Shown piece after piece: positions 7,306 through 14,985 of a stretch of DNA of 22,474 nucleotides (the first letter of the stretch is position 1; each line of letters starts with the position of its first letter). Source of the DNA: JBBQER01 sp052148155 (GTDB lineage Bacteria > Actinomycetota > Acidimicrobiia > IMCC26256 > PALSA-610); the NCBI GenBank assembly GCA_052148155.1, contig JBKQIY010000075.1, forward strand, positions 1 to 22,474, read 5' to 3'. Position numbers and translations under genes: made by a program. The notes beneath the pieces are model-generated. The model was not told where the DNA came from. It ran no database searches and saw only the letters and a list, made by a program, of their open reading frames with translations.

Positions 7306-7323
7306 CCGTGATCGAGCGCGTCG

Positions 7324-8352
7324 TCATGAGCCGTGCGGCGGCAACGGTGCCGACGCGCCGGTCCCGTAGCCGTAGTGGCCGACATTTCCGCCGCCGATGG
7401 TCTCGAGGGTCAGCACCGCCGCGATCTGTCCCTGGATCTCGTCGAGGTCGTCGACCGTCGACACCGCATGCGACAGCACATTGTCGTCGAGAATCGAAGA
7501 CAGCGACGCGCCGCGGGCCGGCGCGTCAGCTTGATTGTCTCCAGCGTCGTAGACGGCCGCGACGGCGGTGGGCAGACTGACGTTGACCGCGGCGCGTGCG
7601 AAGGCGGCAGTCAGCCCAGTTCCGTCGAAGTCGCTGTCGTCTCCGGTGACTTCGAGTACGTCGACGGGGTGTGCCGGAAAACCGGCGAACGCGGACGCGT
7701 CGCCATCGGTCACACTAATGAATCCGGCCTTCTCGAGCGCCGTGAGCACATCGATCCGTGACGACGGCGTCGACGACGGCGTCGTCGTCGTGGTTCGTCG
7801 GGGCAATGTCGTCGGCGACTTCGTGGCGCGCCGTGTCGCGGAAGCCGAGGTATGCGTCGAAGTTGGCGCTTTGGCGAGCCGCCGGACGAGCAGGTTGAGC
7901 GCGACGTTGCGCACATGCGTTGCGGTTCCTCGCACGTCGAGTGCCGACTCGAGTGCCTGGACGCGCGACTTCGAATCGAGGCGCCACGGATCGTCGAGCC
8001 ACAGGACCGCCGGCACGTCGGCGCCGGCTTGTTGCAGCGTCTGCTCGGTTTGCCTGACTGCATCACTGTTGATTCCTTGTTCCGCGACCAGCGCGATCGA
8101 TTGTCCGTCGAGTCGCGCGTCGCCTGCGAACGGTGCGACCAGGTTGACGAACTGCTGGAGCTGCGAGTTCTGCTTCCCGAGCTGCTTGCTCGCGGTTTCG
8201 CGCGCGCTGTTTTCCTTGCGCACGCCGTTGATTTCGCTATCAAGCCGGTTGACAATTCCCTGGTCGATCACTGTGGATCCCACGAGGATTCCGAGTCCGA
8301 GAGCGAGGAACACGGCGATCAGCGAGACGAGGTGAAACCGAAAGTTGATCAT
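7324..8352 (-). CDS. steB: SteB/MctB family membrane-anchored protein (DUF3186-type, 'copper transporter')
   Basis: A 342-residue homologue of mycobacterial Rv1698 (MctB) and corynebacterial SteB. The N-terminus MINFRFHLVSLIAVFLALGL is the family hallmark; the membrane helix covers about 8-28 and is followed by a coiled coil at about 32-70 (NRLDSEINGVRKEN and onwards). The remainder should be outside the membrane. Rv1698 was described as an outer-membrane channel affecting copper, while SteB was shown in Corynebacterium to work with SteA in activating septal cell-wall cleavage; the genomic context favours the second role. Odd feature: residues 162-199 are a Thr/Ser/Pro/Arg-rich linker, apparently inserted between the two halves of the extracytoplasmic domain. 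It starts 49 nt after steA, with a weak ribosome-binding site. Confidence 0.9.
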   Translation of the reverse strand: MINFRFHLVSLIAVFLALGLGILVGSTVIDQGIVNRLDSEINGVRKENSARETASKQLGKQNSQLQQFVNLVAPFAGDARLDGQSIALVAEQGINSDAVRQTEQTLQQAGADVPAVLWLDDPWRLDSKSRVQALESALDVRGTATHVRNVALNLLVRRLAKAPTSTHTSASATRRATKSPTTLPRRTTTTTPSSTPSSRIDVLTALEKAGFISVTDGDASAFAGFPAHPVDVLEVTGDDSDFDGTGLTAAFARAAVNVSLPTAVAAVYDAGDNQADAPARGASLSSILDDNVLSHAVSTVDDLDEIQGQIAAVLTLETIGGGNVGHYGYGTGASAPLPPHGS

Positions 8353-8401
8353 GATGGGCAGCAGGAGCCTAGAAGACTCGGGCCGCGCCGACCGAGCGTT
8401 G

Positions 8402-9574
8402 TCAGAACCAGTTCACGACCCGCGCCCAGGTGTCGGAAAACATCAAGCGGAAACCATCGAGGAACACCTGGAGCGAGTGCGACACGTACGTCATCGCGAC
8501 CATTGCCGCGACTGCCGAAGCGATGAGGAACACCATGTCACGACGGCGGACGCGACCCTCGTACAAGCGGCTCACACCTTTCGCGTCGACCAACACCGGC
8601 CCGAGACGCAGTCGGGTGAGGAAGGTCGACGCCATCCCGCGTCGGCCTTTGTCGAGGAATTCCACCATCGTCGCGTGCGTGCCGACCGCCACGATGAGTG
8701 CCGCGCCCGCTTCGTATGCCAAGAGCAACGCGGCGTCCTCACTCATCCCTTCCGCGATGAACTCGTCGTAGCTGACCCCGGCCGCGAGGAGCTCGGCATG
8801 ACCCGGTGCGCGACCGTCAGGATGCCGGTGGTGTATGAGCTGCGCTCCGCAATTCATTGCGGTATTCGAAAGCGAGTCGAAGTCGCCGATGATGATGTCG
8901 GGTTTCAGTCTCATGGCCAGCAAGGCATCGGCGCCGCCATCCACCGCGATGAGTACCGGCTTGTATTCCCGGATATACGCGCGCAGGGTCTTGAGGTCGT
9001 GTTCGTAGTCGTGGCCGCGCACGACGACCAGCGCGTGGCGACCCTGTATGCGCGCCCGCAGTGGTGGGAGCTGCAACGGTTCGAAGGTGATCTCCGCCTC
9101 GGTTTCGATGTACGCGAGCGTGTTGCGCGCGAACGTCTGCAACTCGGCGCCGATCGTGAGCCGCGCTTCTTCCATGCGGGCTTCGATTTCCTCGGCGACT
9201 AACACTTCGCCGACGGCCAGCTTTTCGTCGTCGCGCCAGAGCGCGCCTTCGCGGAGCTCCAACACTTCGCCTTCACGTATCTGATCCATGATCTCGGACC
9301 CGACCGCATCGAGCAGCGGAATACCTGCGGAGACGATTCTGATCGGTCCGCCATTCGGGTAGCGGCCCGAGATCGACGGACTCGCGTTGACCACCGCGGC
9401 GACCCCGGCCGATACCAACGCGTCGGCTGCGACGCGGTCGATGTCACGATGGTCGATGATCGCGATGTCACCAGGACTGATGCGCCGGATGAGATCCTTG
9501 GTGCGTCGATCGACGCGCGCGGTCCCGGCGATATCGACCGGCCGCGACGATCGTCGCCTTCGCACCCTCATCAT
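8402..9574 (-). CDS. steA: SteA, cytokinetic-ring associated protein with thiamine-pyrophosphokinase-like fold
   Basis: A 390-residue homologue of Rv1697/SteA. The N-terminal domain (about 12-175) precedes a domain related to the catalytic domain of thiamine pyrophosphokinase (about 180-335) with DGGADALL (212-219), KPDIIIGDFDSLS (224-236) and SEDAALLLA (278-286). One membrane helix at about 347-367 near the C-terminus leaves a short tail, so the bulk is cytoplasmic. In Corynebacterium glutamicum SteA and SteB form a complex at the division septum that promotes daughter-cell separation through the RipA hydrolase; the role here is inferred from homology and the adjacent steB. The start is MM at 9574/9571 with GAGGA a few bases upstream, 7 nt after the recN stop, so it is cotranscribed and probably coupled. 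Confidence 0.92.
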   Translation of the reverse strand: MMRVRRRRSSRPVDIAGTARVDRRTKDLIRRISPGDIAIIDHRDIDRVAADALVSAGVAAVVNASPSISGRYPNGGPIRIVSAGIPLLDAVGSEIMDQIREGEVLELREGALWRDDEKLAVGEVLVAEEIEARMEEARLTIGAELQTFARNTLAYIETEAEITFEPLQLPPLRARIQGRHALVVVRGHDYEHDLKTLRAYIREYKPVLIAVDGGADALLAMRLKPDIIIGDFDSLSNTAMNCGAQLIHHRHPDGRAPGHAELLAAGVSYDEFIAEGMSEDAALLLAYEAGAALIVAVGTHATMVEFLDKGRRGMASTFLTRLRLGPVLVDAKGVSRLYEGRVRRRDMVFLIASAVAAMVAMTYVSHSLQVFLDGFRLMFSDTWARVVNWF

Positions 9575-9581
9575 CGTGTCC

Positions 9582-11267
9582 TCATCGCCGCCTGGTCATC
9601 GCTGTCTCGTCATCGCCGTCTCGTGACTGCGTCGACTTCGCCCGGCTTGCGGTACGCGCCTCGCGTGCGCGGGCTAACAGTTCCTGCGCGTGACGACGAG
9701 CGTGGGACGATTCACCGACTCCGGCGAGCATGCGGGAAACTTCACCGATGCGCGCATCGTCGAGCACGAGCGCTGCGCTCGCCACAGTGCGGGGGCCGGC
9801 CTCGGACTTCGAAACCGCTACCTGCGCGTCGGCGAACGCTGCGACTTGCGGAAGATGCGTCACGCACAACACTTGGTGTTGTCCTCCCAACGTTGCGAGT
9901 GCTTGTCCGACTGCCGTGCCGGCTTCTCCGCCGATACCCGCGTCGACTTCATCGAACACGAGGGTAGGTGGCGCCACGGAGAGCACCACCCGCAGAGCCA
10001 GCATCGCGCGCGCGAGCTCTCCGCCGGAAGCGGCGCGTGCGAGGGGCCGTGCGGGTTCGCCGGGATTGGGGGCGAGAACGAAGGTGACCTCGTCGGCGCC
10101 GTCGTCGCCGGCTGTGTCGAAATCGGCGGATTCGATCGCCACTTCGAAGCTCGCCGCGGGCATCGCGAGCTCTCGGAGATGGGCTTCGACGGCCGTTGCG
10201 AGCGGGCCGGCGGCCGTCAGCCGCGCCGCCGACAGGGTGCGGGCGGCCTGGGCGACCTCGCGATCACAGTCGGCCGCGGCGGCGGCCAGAGCCGCGGCGC
10301 GCTCCTCTTGGCCTTCGAGCTCGGCCATGCGATCGCGTGCTTCGAGCGCGTAGGTCTGCACGTGGGCGAGTGTCGGCCCGTACTTACGTACGAGCTCGCG
10401 CAGACGGGCCCGCCGCTGTTGCAGGGCTGCCAGCAGTTCCGGGTCGGCAACGATCTGCTCGGCCGCGACTCGTACATCGTGGCCGACTTCAGCGGCCTCG
10501 ATCTGGAGGCTCCGCAGACGATCGGCGATCGGCGCGAACGGTTCGCGTGACGAAAGGGCCGCGATCGCGGCGCCGAGCGCATCTTGGGTCGGACCATCGA
10601 GGCGTGCATGCACCTCTTCGAGTGCCGCTCGGTGCGCCTCGGCGTCAGCCAGGATCTCTTCTTGCGTTGCGAGTGCCGTTTCCTCATCCGGGTCATCGAT
10701 TCCGGCCGCGTCGATCTCGGCGAGCTCGTACCTGAGGAGGTCGAGTTGTCGCACGCGCGATCGATCGTCGCCTCCGATTTCGTGCTGGTCTTGTTCGACG
10801 CGACGACGAGCAGCACGTGCGGCCACCAGCTGGGCGCGAGCCGTCATCGCCGGCGGTCCCGCGTAGCGGTCGAGCAGCAACCGTTGCTCGGCCGGAACCA
10901 GGAGAGACTGGTGGGCATGCTGGCCGTGCAGGTCGACGAGCGCTCGGCCACGGGCGGCGAGCTCGGCGACGGTCGCCAGGTGCCCGTCGATATATCCACG
11001 CGACCGGCCGCTCACCGGGACGACGCGCGCAAGCACGACCTCGTCTTCGTCGTCGACGAATCGTCCCTCGACACGTGCTTCGGCGGCGCCGTCGCGCACC
11101 AGCGACGGATCGGCGCGTCCTCCGCATAACAGGTCGAGCGCGTCGACGATGAGCGTCTTCCCTGCACCGGTCTCACCGGTGATGACGGTCATGCCGCCGG
11201 AGAGTGGTAACAGGAGGTCGGCGATGATTCCGAGATTCTCGACCCGCAACTCGACCAGCATCGTCAC
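9582..11267 (-). CDS. recN: DNA repair protein RecN
   Basis: A 561-residue SMC-like ATPase for double-strand break repair. Walker A is GETGAGKT (31-38); LHGQHAHQSLL (113-123) is the conserved segment that follows; two coiled-coil arms cover about 140-225 and 255-350; the ABC signature is ASGGELAR (413-420), Walker B is TLVFDE (435-440), followed by DAGIGG, and the switch His is H471 (CVTHLPQ). Length matches the family, with an Arg/Ser-rich tail after about 535. The start is GTG at 11267, directly after the nadK stop (TAAGTG), or ATG two codons later; both fit. It sits between nadK and steA as in mycobacteria. Confidence 0.96.
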   Translation of the reverse strand: MTMLVELRVENLGIIADLLLPLSGGMTVITGETGAGKTLIVDALDLLCGGRADPSLVRDGAAEARVEGRFVDDEDEVVLARVVPVSGRSRGYIDGHLATVAELAARGRALVDLHGQHAHQSLLVPAEQRLLLDRYAGPPAMTARAQLVAARAARRRVEQDQHEIGGDDRSRVRQLDLLRYELAEIDAAGIDDPDEETALATQEEILADAEAHRAALEEVHARLDGPTQDALGAAIAALSSREPFAPIADRLRSLQIEAAEVGHDVRVAAEQIVADPELLAALQQRRARLRELVRKYGPTLAHVQTYALEARDRMAELEGQEERAAALAAAAADCDREVAQAARTLSAARLTAAGPLATAVEAHLRELAMPAASFEVAIESADFDTAGDDGADEVTFVLAPNPGEPARPLARAASGGELARAMLALRVVLSVAPPTLVFDEVDAGIGGEAGTAVGQALATLGGQHQVLCVTHLPQVAAFADAQVAVSKSEAGPRTVASAALVLDDARIGEVSRMLAGVGESSHARRHAQELLARAREARTASRAKSTQSRDGDDETAMTRRR

Positions 11268-12140
11268 TTACCTATCGGGAAGGTCGAACTTGGCTTTGAG
11301 TACTTGATGGAAGTCCCGGGCGCGTAGGCTCGCGAGCCGCAACGGTTCGGCGGCCGCGGCACACGTCACGCGATCTCCGGCCGCGAGTTCGCCGAGCTCT
11401 CGACCGTCGATTGTGAGCACCACACCGCGATCGTCGCACACATCGAAGCCGAGTTCTTCGCCGTCGGCGAGCACGAGGGACCGGTCGAAGAGCATGTGGG
11501 GCGACACCGGAGTCAAGACCAGGCAGCGCAGCGCCGGAGACGCGATCGGGCCCCGGACGGAGAACGAGTAGGCAGTCGTACCGGTGGGGGTCGCGACGAT
11601 CACACCGTCCGCCGCGTACGTCGTGAAGGCGCTCCCGTTGATCGACACGTCGAGTCGAATGAGGTGCCCGCTGCGCTGCTTTTCGAGCGCGGCTTCGTTG
11701 AGCGCGAACCATGTGCCCGCACCCGCGCCGCGCGACGTGACGCGCACCTCGAGCACCATCCGCTCCGACACGGCGAAGTCACCGGCGACCAGCCGTGGCA
11801 TCGACGCTTCGAGCTCGTCGGGTTCGACGTCGGTGAGGTAGCCGAGCTGGCCGACATTGACTCCAAGGATCGGCACCGGCGCTGGGTATACGAGATCGAC
11901 GGCATGCAACATGGTGCCGTCGCCGCCGAGCGAGACGACAAGATCGAGATCGGATGCGAAGTCCTGCATCGCGACGCCCAACGCGGCGAGATCGACGAAT
12001 TTGGCCTCCTCGGCCGGGACGCGAACTTCGACGCCGCGATCGCGAAACCAGCCGGCCGCCGAGCGTGCAAGCTCGTGCGCGAGTCCACGGTCGCGGTGAG
12101 GCACGAGTCCGACCGTGCGGATGTTCTGCGGCCTACTCAC
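11268..12140 (-). CDS. nadK: NAD kinase
   Basis: A 290-residue enzyme that phosphorylates NAD to NADP with ATP or polyphosphate. The family signatures are present: LGGDGTML (71-78) for the nucleotide-binding GGDGT motif, LNEAALEK (147-154) with the NE pair, and the glycine-rich second motif ADGVIVATPTGTTAYS (177-192). SPALRCLVLTPVSPH (201-215) is also typical. The start is GTG at 12140, with GGAGG about 11 nt upstream; the N-terminus VGLVPHRDR agrees with other family members. It lies 94 nt after tlyA and abuts recN, the common actinobacterial order tlyA-nadK-recN. Confidence 0.96.
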   Translation of the reverse strand: MSRPQNIRTVGLVPHRDRGLAHELARSAAGWFRDRGVEVRVPAEEAKFVDLAALGVAMQDFASDLDLVVSLGGDGTMLHAVDLVYPAPVPILGVNVGQLGYLTDVEPDELEASMPRLVAGDFAVSERMVLEVRVTSRGAGAGTWFALNEAALEKQRSGHLIRLDVSINGSAFTTYAADGVIVATPTGTTAYSFSVRGPIASPALRCLVLTPVSPHMLFDRSLVLADGEELGFDVCDDRGVVLTIDGRELGELAAGDRVTCAAAAEPLRLASLRARDFHQVLKAKFDLPDR

Positions 12141-12234
12141 GCGGGCTGCGACCTCCGGCGCCGATCATGCGGCGACGTCGCCGCGACCTGTCGGCGAAGT
12201 TGGCGTGTACTTGCGGGCCTGCGCGCATCGATGG

Positions 12235-13038
12235 TCATGCCGCTGCTTGGTGTGCATCGCCCACGACACGCTCGATGTCGTTGGCGTCGACGTGTGCCGG
12301 TCCCCGACTTGCGTGCGCGAAGAACTCGATGTTTCCGTCGGCGCCGCGCAGGGGCGAGGCGACCAGCGCGCGCACGCCGAGACCGAGCGAGTCGAACGCG
12401 CCGACGACCTCGCGCAGGACGGCGCCGTGCACGACTGGCTCGCGCACGATTCCACCTTTGCCGACGCGTCTGCGCCCAGCCTCGAACTGGGGCTTGACTA
12501 GCAACACGAACGTGGCGTCGGTGCTTGTGAGCGCGAGGAGGTTCGGCGCGACGGTTCGCAACGAGATGAACGACAGGTCGGCAACACAGAAATTGGCGGG
12601 CGGATCGATCGCGCTGGCGTCGAGTGCGCGCACGTTGGTGCGTTCCATCACGGTGACGCGCGGATCGTTGCGGAGTGTCCACGCGAGTTGCCCGCGGCCG
12701 ACATCGATCGCGATGACATGTGCGGCGCCTCGACGCAACAGACAGTCGGTGAATCCGCCGGTGGAGGCGCCAACATCGATCGCTTGAACGCCGTCAACTG
12801 CGACGGCGAACGCGTCGAGCGCTCCCGCGAGTTTGGTGCCGCCGCGCGACACGAACGCGTCGACGCTCGACGCGGCCGTGACAACGATGGGCTCGGCGGC
12901 GGCGACTTGGCGGGCGGCGGTCGTGGTCGGGGTGCCGCTCACTGACACCCGACCGGCAGCGATCGCTTCAACTGCTCGCGCCCGGCTGGGCGCGAGCCCG
13001 CGCCGCACGAGCTCGACGTCGAGGCGCCGCCGCACCAC
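12235..13038 (-). CDS. tlyA: TlyA-type rRNA (cytidine-2'-O)-methyltransferase
   Basis: A 267-residue protein with an N-terminal S4 RNA-binding domain (about 3-60, RLDVELVRRGLAPSRARA) and a SAM-dependent methyltransferase domain. DVGASTGGFTDCLL (88-101) is the SAM-binding motif; K69 (SRGGTKL), D154 (ADLSF), K182 (LVKPQFE) and E238 (IEFF) form the K-D-K-E set expected of 2'-O-methyltransferases. In Mycobacterium tuberculosis TlyA methylates C1409 of 16S and C1920 of 23S rRNA, and its loss gives capreomycin resistance. The start is GTG at 13038, or the GTG one codon later; it immediately follows the TGA of the preceding gene. Confidence 0.95.
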   Translation of the reverse strand: MVRRRLDVELVRRGLAPSRARAVEAIAAGRVSVSGTPTTTAARQVAAAEPIVVTAASSVDAFVSRGGTKLAGALDAFAVAVDGVQAIDVGASTGGFTDCLLRRGAAHVIAIDVGRGQLAWTLRNDPRVTVMERTNVRALDASAIDPPANFCVADLSFISLRTVAPNLLALTSTDATFVLLVKPQFEAGRRRVGKGGIVREPVVHGAVLREVVGAFDSLGLGVRALVASPLRGADGNIEFFAHASRGPAHVDANDIERVVGDAHQAAA

Positions 13039-13599
13039 TCAGCGGGTTCGCTTGGTCGCCGGCTTCCTCGCGGCGTTCGGGGCCACTCGCCGCCCTGCGG
13101 TCTTGCGCGCCGATCTCTTGGCCGTTGTCCGCTTCGCGGCCGTCTTTCTGGCAGCGGTCTTGGTGGTAACGGCTTTCTTTTTCGCCGGCACTTTGCGTGC
13201 CGACGTGTTCGCGGCCGTGTTCTTTTTCGCCGGCACCTTGCGTGCGGGCCGTTTCGCGGCCGCTTTCTTCTTGGCCGGTGCCGTGCCTGCTCTGGTCGGT
13301 TTGGCCGCCGCCCTGGCCGTTGCGTGGAGGCGACGTTCCAGCGCTTCGAGGTCGCGCTTGGTTGCGAGCCCGAGCGCTCCGAGCTGACGTTGCACCTCGG
13401 TGCTGACGATGGTGCGAAGCTCCTCGCTGCGCCGTCGACTGATCTCGATGAGCTCGTCGACTGCGGCGCCGATCTGATCGCGCGCGAGTTGACCCTGTGC
13501 GACCAGGTCGATGGCAAGCCGGTGGGCCTGCGATCGGCGGAGCTCCGTGAATTGCATGCCGGTCTCGAGCACACGCTTCCAATCCGGAGGCTGGGGCAT
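13039..13599 (-). CDS. Phasin-like protein with histone-H1-like Lys/Ala-rich tail
   Basis: A 186-residue protein of two parts. Residues 1-100 are helical and include a heptad-like segment (QRQLGALGLATKRDLEALERRL, about 71-91, given here by its span) resembling the leucine-zipper end of polyhydroxyalkanoate granule phasins such as PhaF/PhaI. Residues 100-186 are almost entirely Lys, Ala, Arg, Pro and Thr, with KVPAKK repeated at 121-126 and 136-141, like the H1-type DNA-binding tail of PhaF. It should bind DNA and possibly lipid or polymer inclusions, but no PHA synthase is in the window. The ATG at 13599 has AAAGAGGT 4 bases upstream and is preferred over an earlier GTG in the frame. It is placed where Rv1693 lies in mycobacteria and abuts tlyA. 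Confidence 0.8.
   Translation of the reverse strand: MPQPPDWKRVLETGMQFTELRRSQAHRLAIDLVAQGQLARDQIGAAVDELIEISRRRSEELRTIVSTEVQRQLGALGLATKRDLEALERRLHATARAAAKPTRAGTAPAKKKAAAKRPARKVPAKKNTAANTSARKVPAKKKAVTTKTAARKTAAKRTTAKRSARKTAGRRVAPNAARKPATKRTR
13177..13245. repeat. Imperfect 24-bp direct repeat inside the Lys-rich tail gene
   Basis: CTTTTTCGCCGGCACTTTGC and four more bases (13177-13200) recur at 13222-13245 with one mismatch, 45 bp apart. They encode the two GTG-SARKVPAKK-like blocks of the tail on the minus strand. Tail length may vary between relatives through recombination at these repeats. Confidence 0.85.
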
Positions 13600-13723
13600 C
13601 GCTACCTCTTTCGATCGCGGCGCGGCTGGCCGCCGAGGGGGGACAGACACAACTACCACCCATCATCAACGTTGGAACACCGGCACGTAGCCTAGGGGCC
13701 ACCCTGCGCGTACTTCCGGACCG

Positions 13724-14536
13724 TCAGCCGGCGGCGAGCACCAGTGGCACGAGCCGCGCAAGGTCGGCCGCAACGAACGGCGGCGGTGGATCCGGGACCG
13801 GTTCGCCGCCCGCGCTCCCGGCGACACCGGATAAAACGAGCGCGAACGGCCATCCGAGCGCCGCGGCGAAGGCGCCGTCTGTCGTCGGCCGGTCACCCAC
13901 CACGATTCCGGCGTTGCCGTATCGCGAGCGTACGAGCTCGGCCATCGCCATCGCGGGTTTGCCTGCGACCTCGGGTTGACGGCCGGCCGCGGTCGAGACC
14001 GCGGCCACGAGCGCGCCGGCCCCGGGTATGACACCGCCGTCGATCGGGTAGGTCGGATCGAGGTTGGTGGCAACAAACCGGGCGCCCCCTCGGGCCGCGT
14101 CGGCGGCACGGGTCAGGCCGTCGAAGTCGAAGTCGCGATGAAACCCGACGACGACCGCGTCGACCGGCCCGCGCGAAACGACGCGCAGGCCGCGCGCTTC
14201 GAGGGCCTCGACTACGCCGGGCCCCGCGTACGCGAGCACCGCCGCGCCCGGCGTCAAGCCGGTGCAGACCACCGCGGCCGCGGCCTGCGCGCTGGTGCAG
14301 ACGTCGTCCGGATCGGCCGGGACGCCGACGCGCGCGAGTCGTTGTACGTAATCGACGATACGCAAGCTCGAGTTGTTCGTGGTGAACACGACGCGCCAGC
14401 CCGCGACGCGCAGCTGCTCGATGGCGCCGGCCGAGCCCTGAATGGGCGTCTCGCCGCGCCAGACGACACCGTCGAGATCGCAGCACACGAGGTGGCCGGC
14501 TGCGCCCGGACCGGCGCCGGCTCGAAGGTCAGTCAC
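13724..14536 (-). CDS. HAD-IIA family sugar/glycerol-phosphate phosphatase
   Basis: A 270-residue haloacid-dehalogenase phosphatase of the NagD/PGP subfamily, homologous to Rv1692. Motif I is DLDGVV (20-25, nucleophile D20, acid D22), motif II TTNNSS (52-57), motif III Lys is K193 (AGKPA) and motif IV is GDRPTTD (214-220), where relatives usually have GDRLDTD. The cap is type C2. Rv1692 was characterised as a glycerol-3-phosphate phosphatase acting in phospholipid recycling; the same substrate is plausible here but not provable. The start is GTG at 14536, overlapping the TGA of the TPR gene by 8 bases. A 124-bp gap separates it from the next gene. Confidence 0.9.
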   Translation of the reverse strand: MTDLRAGAGPGAAGHLVCCDLDGVVWRGETPIQGSAGAIEQLRVAGWRVVFTTNNSSLRIVDYVQRLARVGVPADPDDVCTSAQAAAAVVCTGLTPGAAVLAYAGPGVVEALEARGLRVVSRGPVDAVVVGFHRDFDFDGLTRAADAARGGARFVATNLDPTYPIDGGVIPGAGALVAAVSTAAGRQPEVAGKPAMAMAELVRSRYGNAGIVVGDRPTTDGAFAAALGWPFALVLSGVAGSAGGEPVPDPPPPFVAADLARLVPLVLAAG

Positions 14537-14891
14537 TGGCTTCTTCGAGCGCGCGCTGGTAGTCGGCATTGTCGGGACGCATCACTATTGCGAGCCGCAG
14601 ATGTGCGCGGGCGCCGCCGCGATCGCCGGCGCGGAGCAGGCACAGGCCCAGACCGTAATGGGCGTAGTCGTTGACGGGTTCGAGATCGAGCGCGGCGCGG
14701 AACTCGCGTTCTGCGTTCCCGAATCGACCCGAGCGGTAGTAAGCACGCGCGAGCGTTTCGCGCACCGATCCCTTCTCCGGCTCGAGTCGTCGTGCGCGTT
14801 CGAGCGCGACCACCGCGGCGTGGACGTTGCCGCCGGCGAGAAGCTGGGTGCCGTCTTGAAAGGCGATGTAGGCGTCGCTGTCGTCGTCCAC
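14529..14891 (-). CDS. Small tetratricopeptide-repeat protein
   Basis: A 120-residue protein made of three TPR units (about 8-40, 42-74 and 76-108), with the typical A-x-x-Y-x-x-G...A-x-x-x-x-x-A-L-x-L-x-P pattern, for example ARAYYRSGRFGNAEREFRAA. It has no signal or membrane segment, so it is a cytoplasmic protein-interaction module. It corresponds in position to Rv1691, first gene of the conserved block, and is cotranscribed with the HAD phosphatase, whose start it overlaps. The start is GTG at 14891, decided by a near-perfect GAGGAGGTGA ribosome-binding site 6 nt upstream. Its partner protein is unknown. Confidence 0.85.
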   Translation of the reverse strand: MDDDSDAYIAFQDGTQLLAGGNVHAAVVALERARRLEPEKGSVRETLARAYYRSGRFGNAEREFRAALDLEPVNDYAHYGLGLCLLRAGDRGGARAHLRLAIVMRPDNADYQRALEEASD

Positions 14892-14985
14892 GCGTCGTCA
14901 CCTCCTCGATGAGTTGGGTTTCGGCCCGAATGTCGGACGGGTGCTGTGCTACAACCGGTCGGCATTCCCGAGCCCGGAGCGCCTC
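14892..14985. promoter_or_regulatory. Divergent intergenic region, candidate promoters
   Basis: This 94-bp region should carry the promoters of both the TPR-led block (minus) and the DUF1015 gene (plus). On the plus strand TGCTACAAC (14947-14955) fits an extended -10, about 30 nt before the GTG start, but no -35 hexamer is clear. The minus promoter is not recognisable. GGAG at 14976-14979 is the ribosome-binding site of the DUF1015 gene. Confidence 0.35.
14898..14907 (-). promoter_or_regulatory. Very strong Shine-Dalgarno for the TPR gene
   Basis: On the minus strand this reads GAGGAGGTGA, almost fully complementary to the 16S 3' end, 6 nt before the GTG at 14891. It fixes the start of the first gene of the long minus-strand block. 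Confidence 0.75.

Larger units (their letters stand above)
6602..7323 (-). other. Uncharacterised stretch, possible frameshifted or decaying gene
   Basis: No intact gene can be supported between steB and the MraY-like gene. On the minus strand, protein-like composition with GC-rich third codon positions appears in three frames in turn: about 7060-7175 (includes PLASNAGSAVAGAPSG), about 6850-7040 (includes LAVKQPITVPRIAGASML), then to 6602 (includes EANTVAPEVATIR and a TAP-repeat tail). The last frame stops at 6604-6602 with its TGA overlapping the MraY-like ATG as ATGA, the pattern of a coupled upstream gene. This could be one gene broken by two or more frameshifts, or chance in high-GC DNA. 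I recognise no family. An AT-rich GGGTATATATCCC at 7225-7237 offers a candidate -10 for either strand. Confidence 0.3.
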
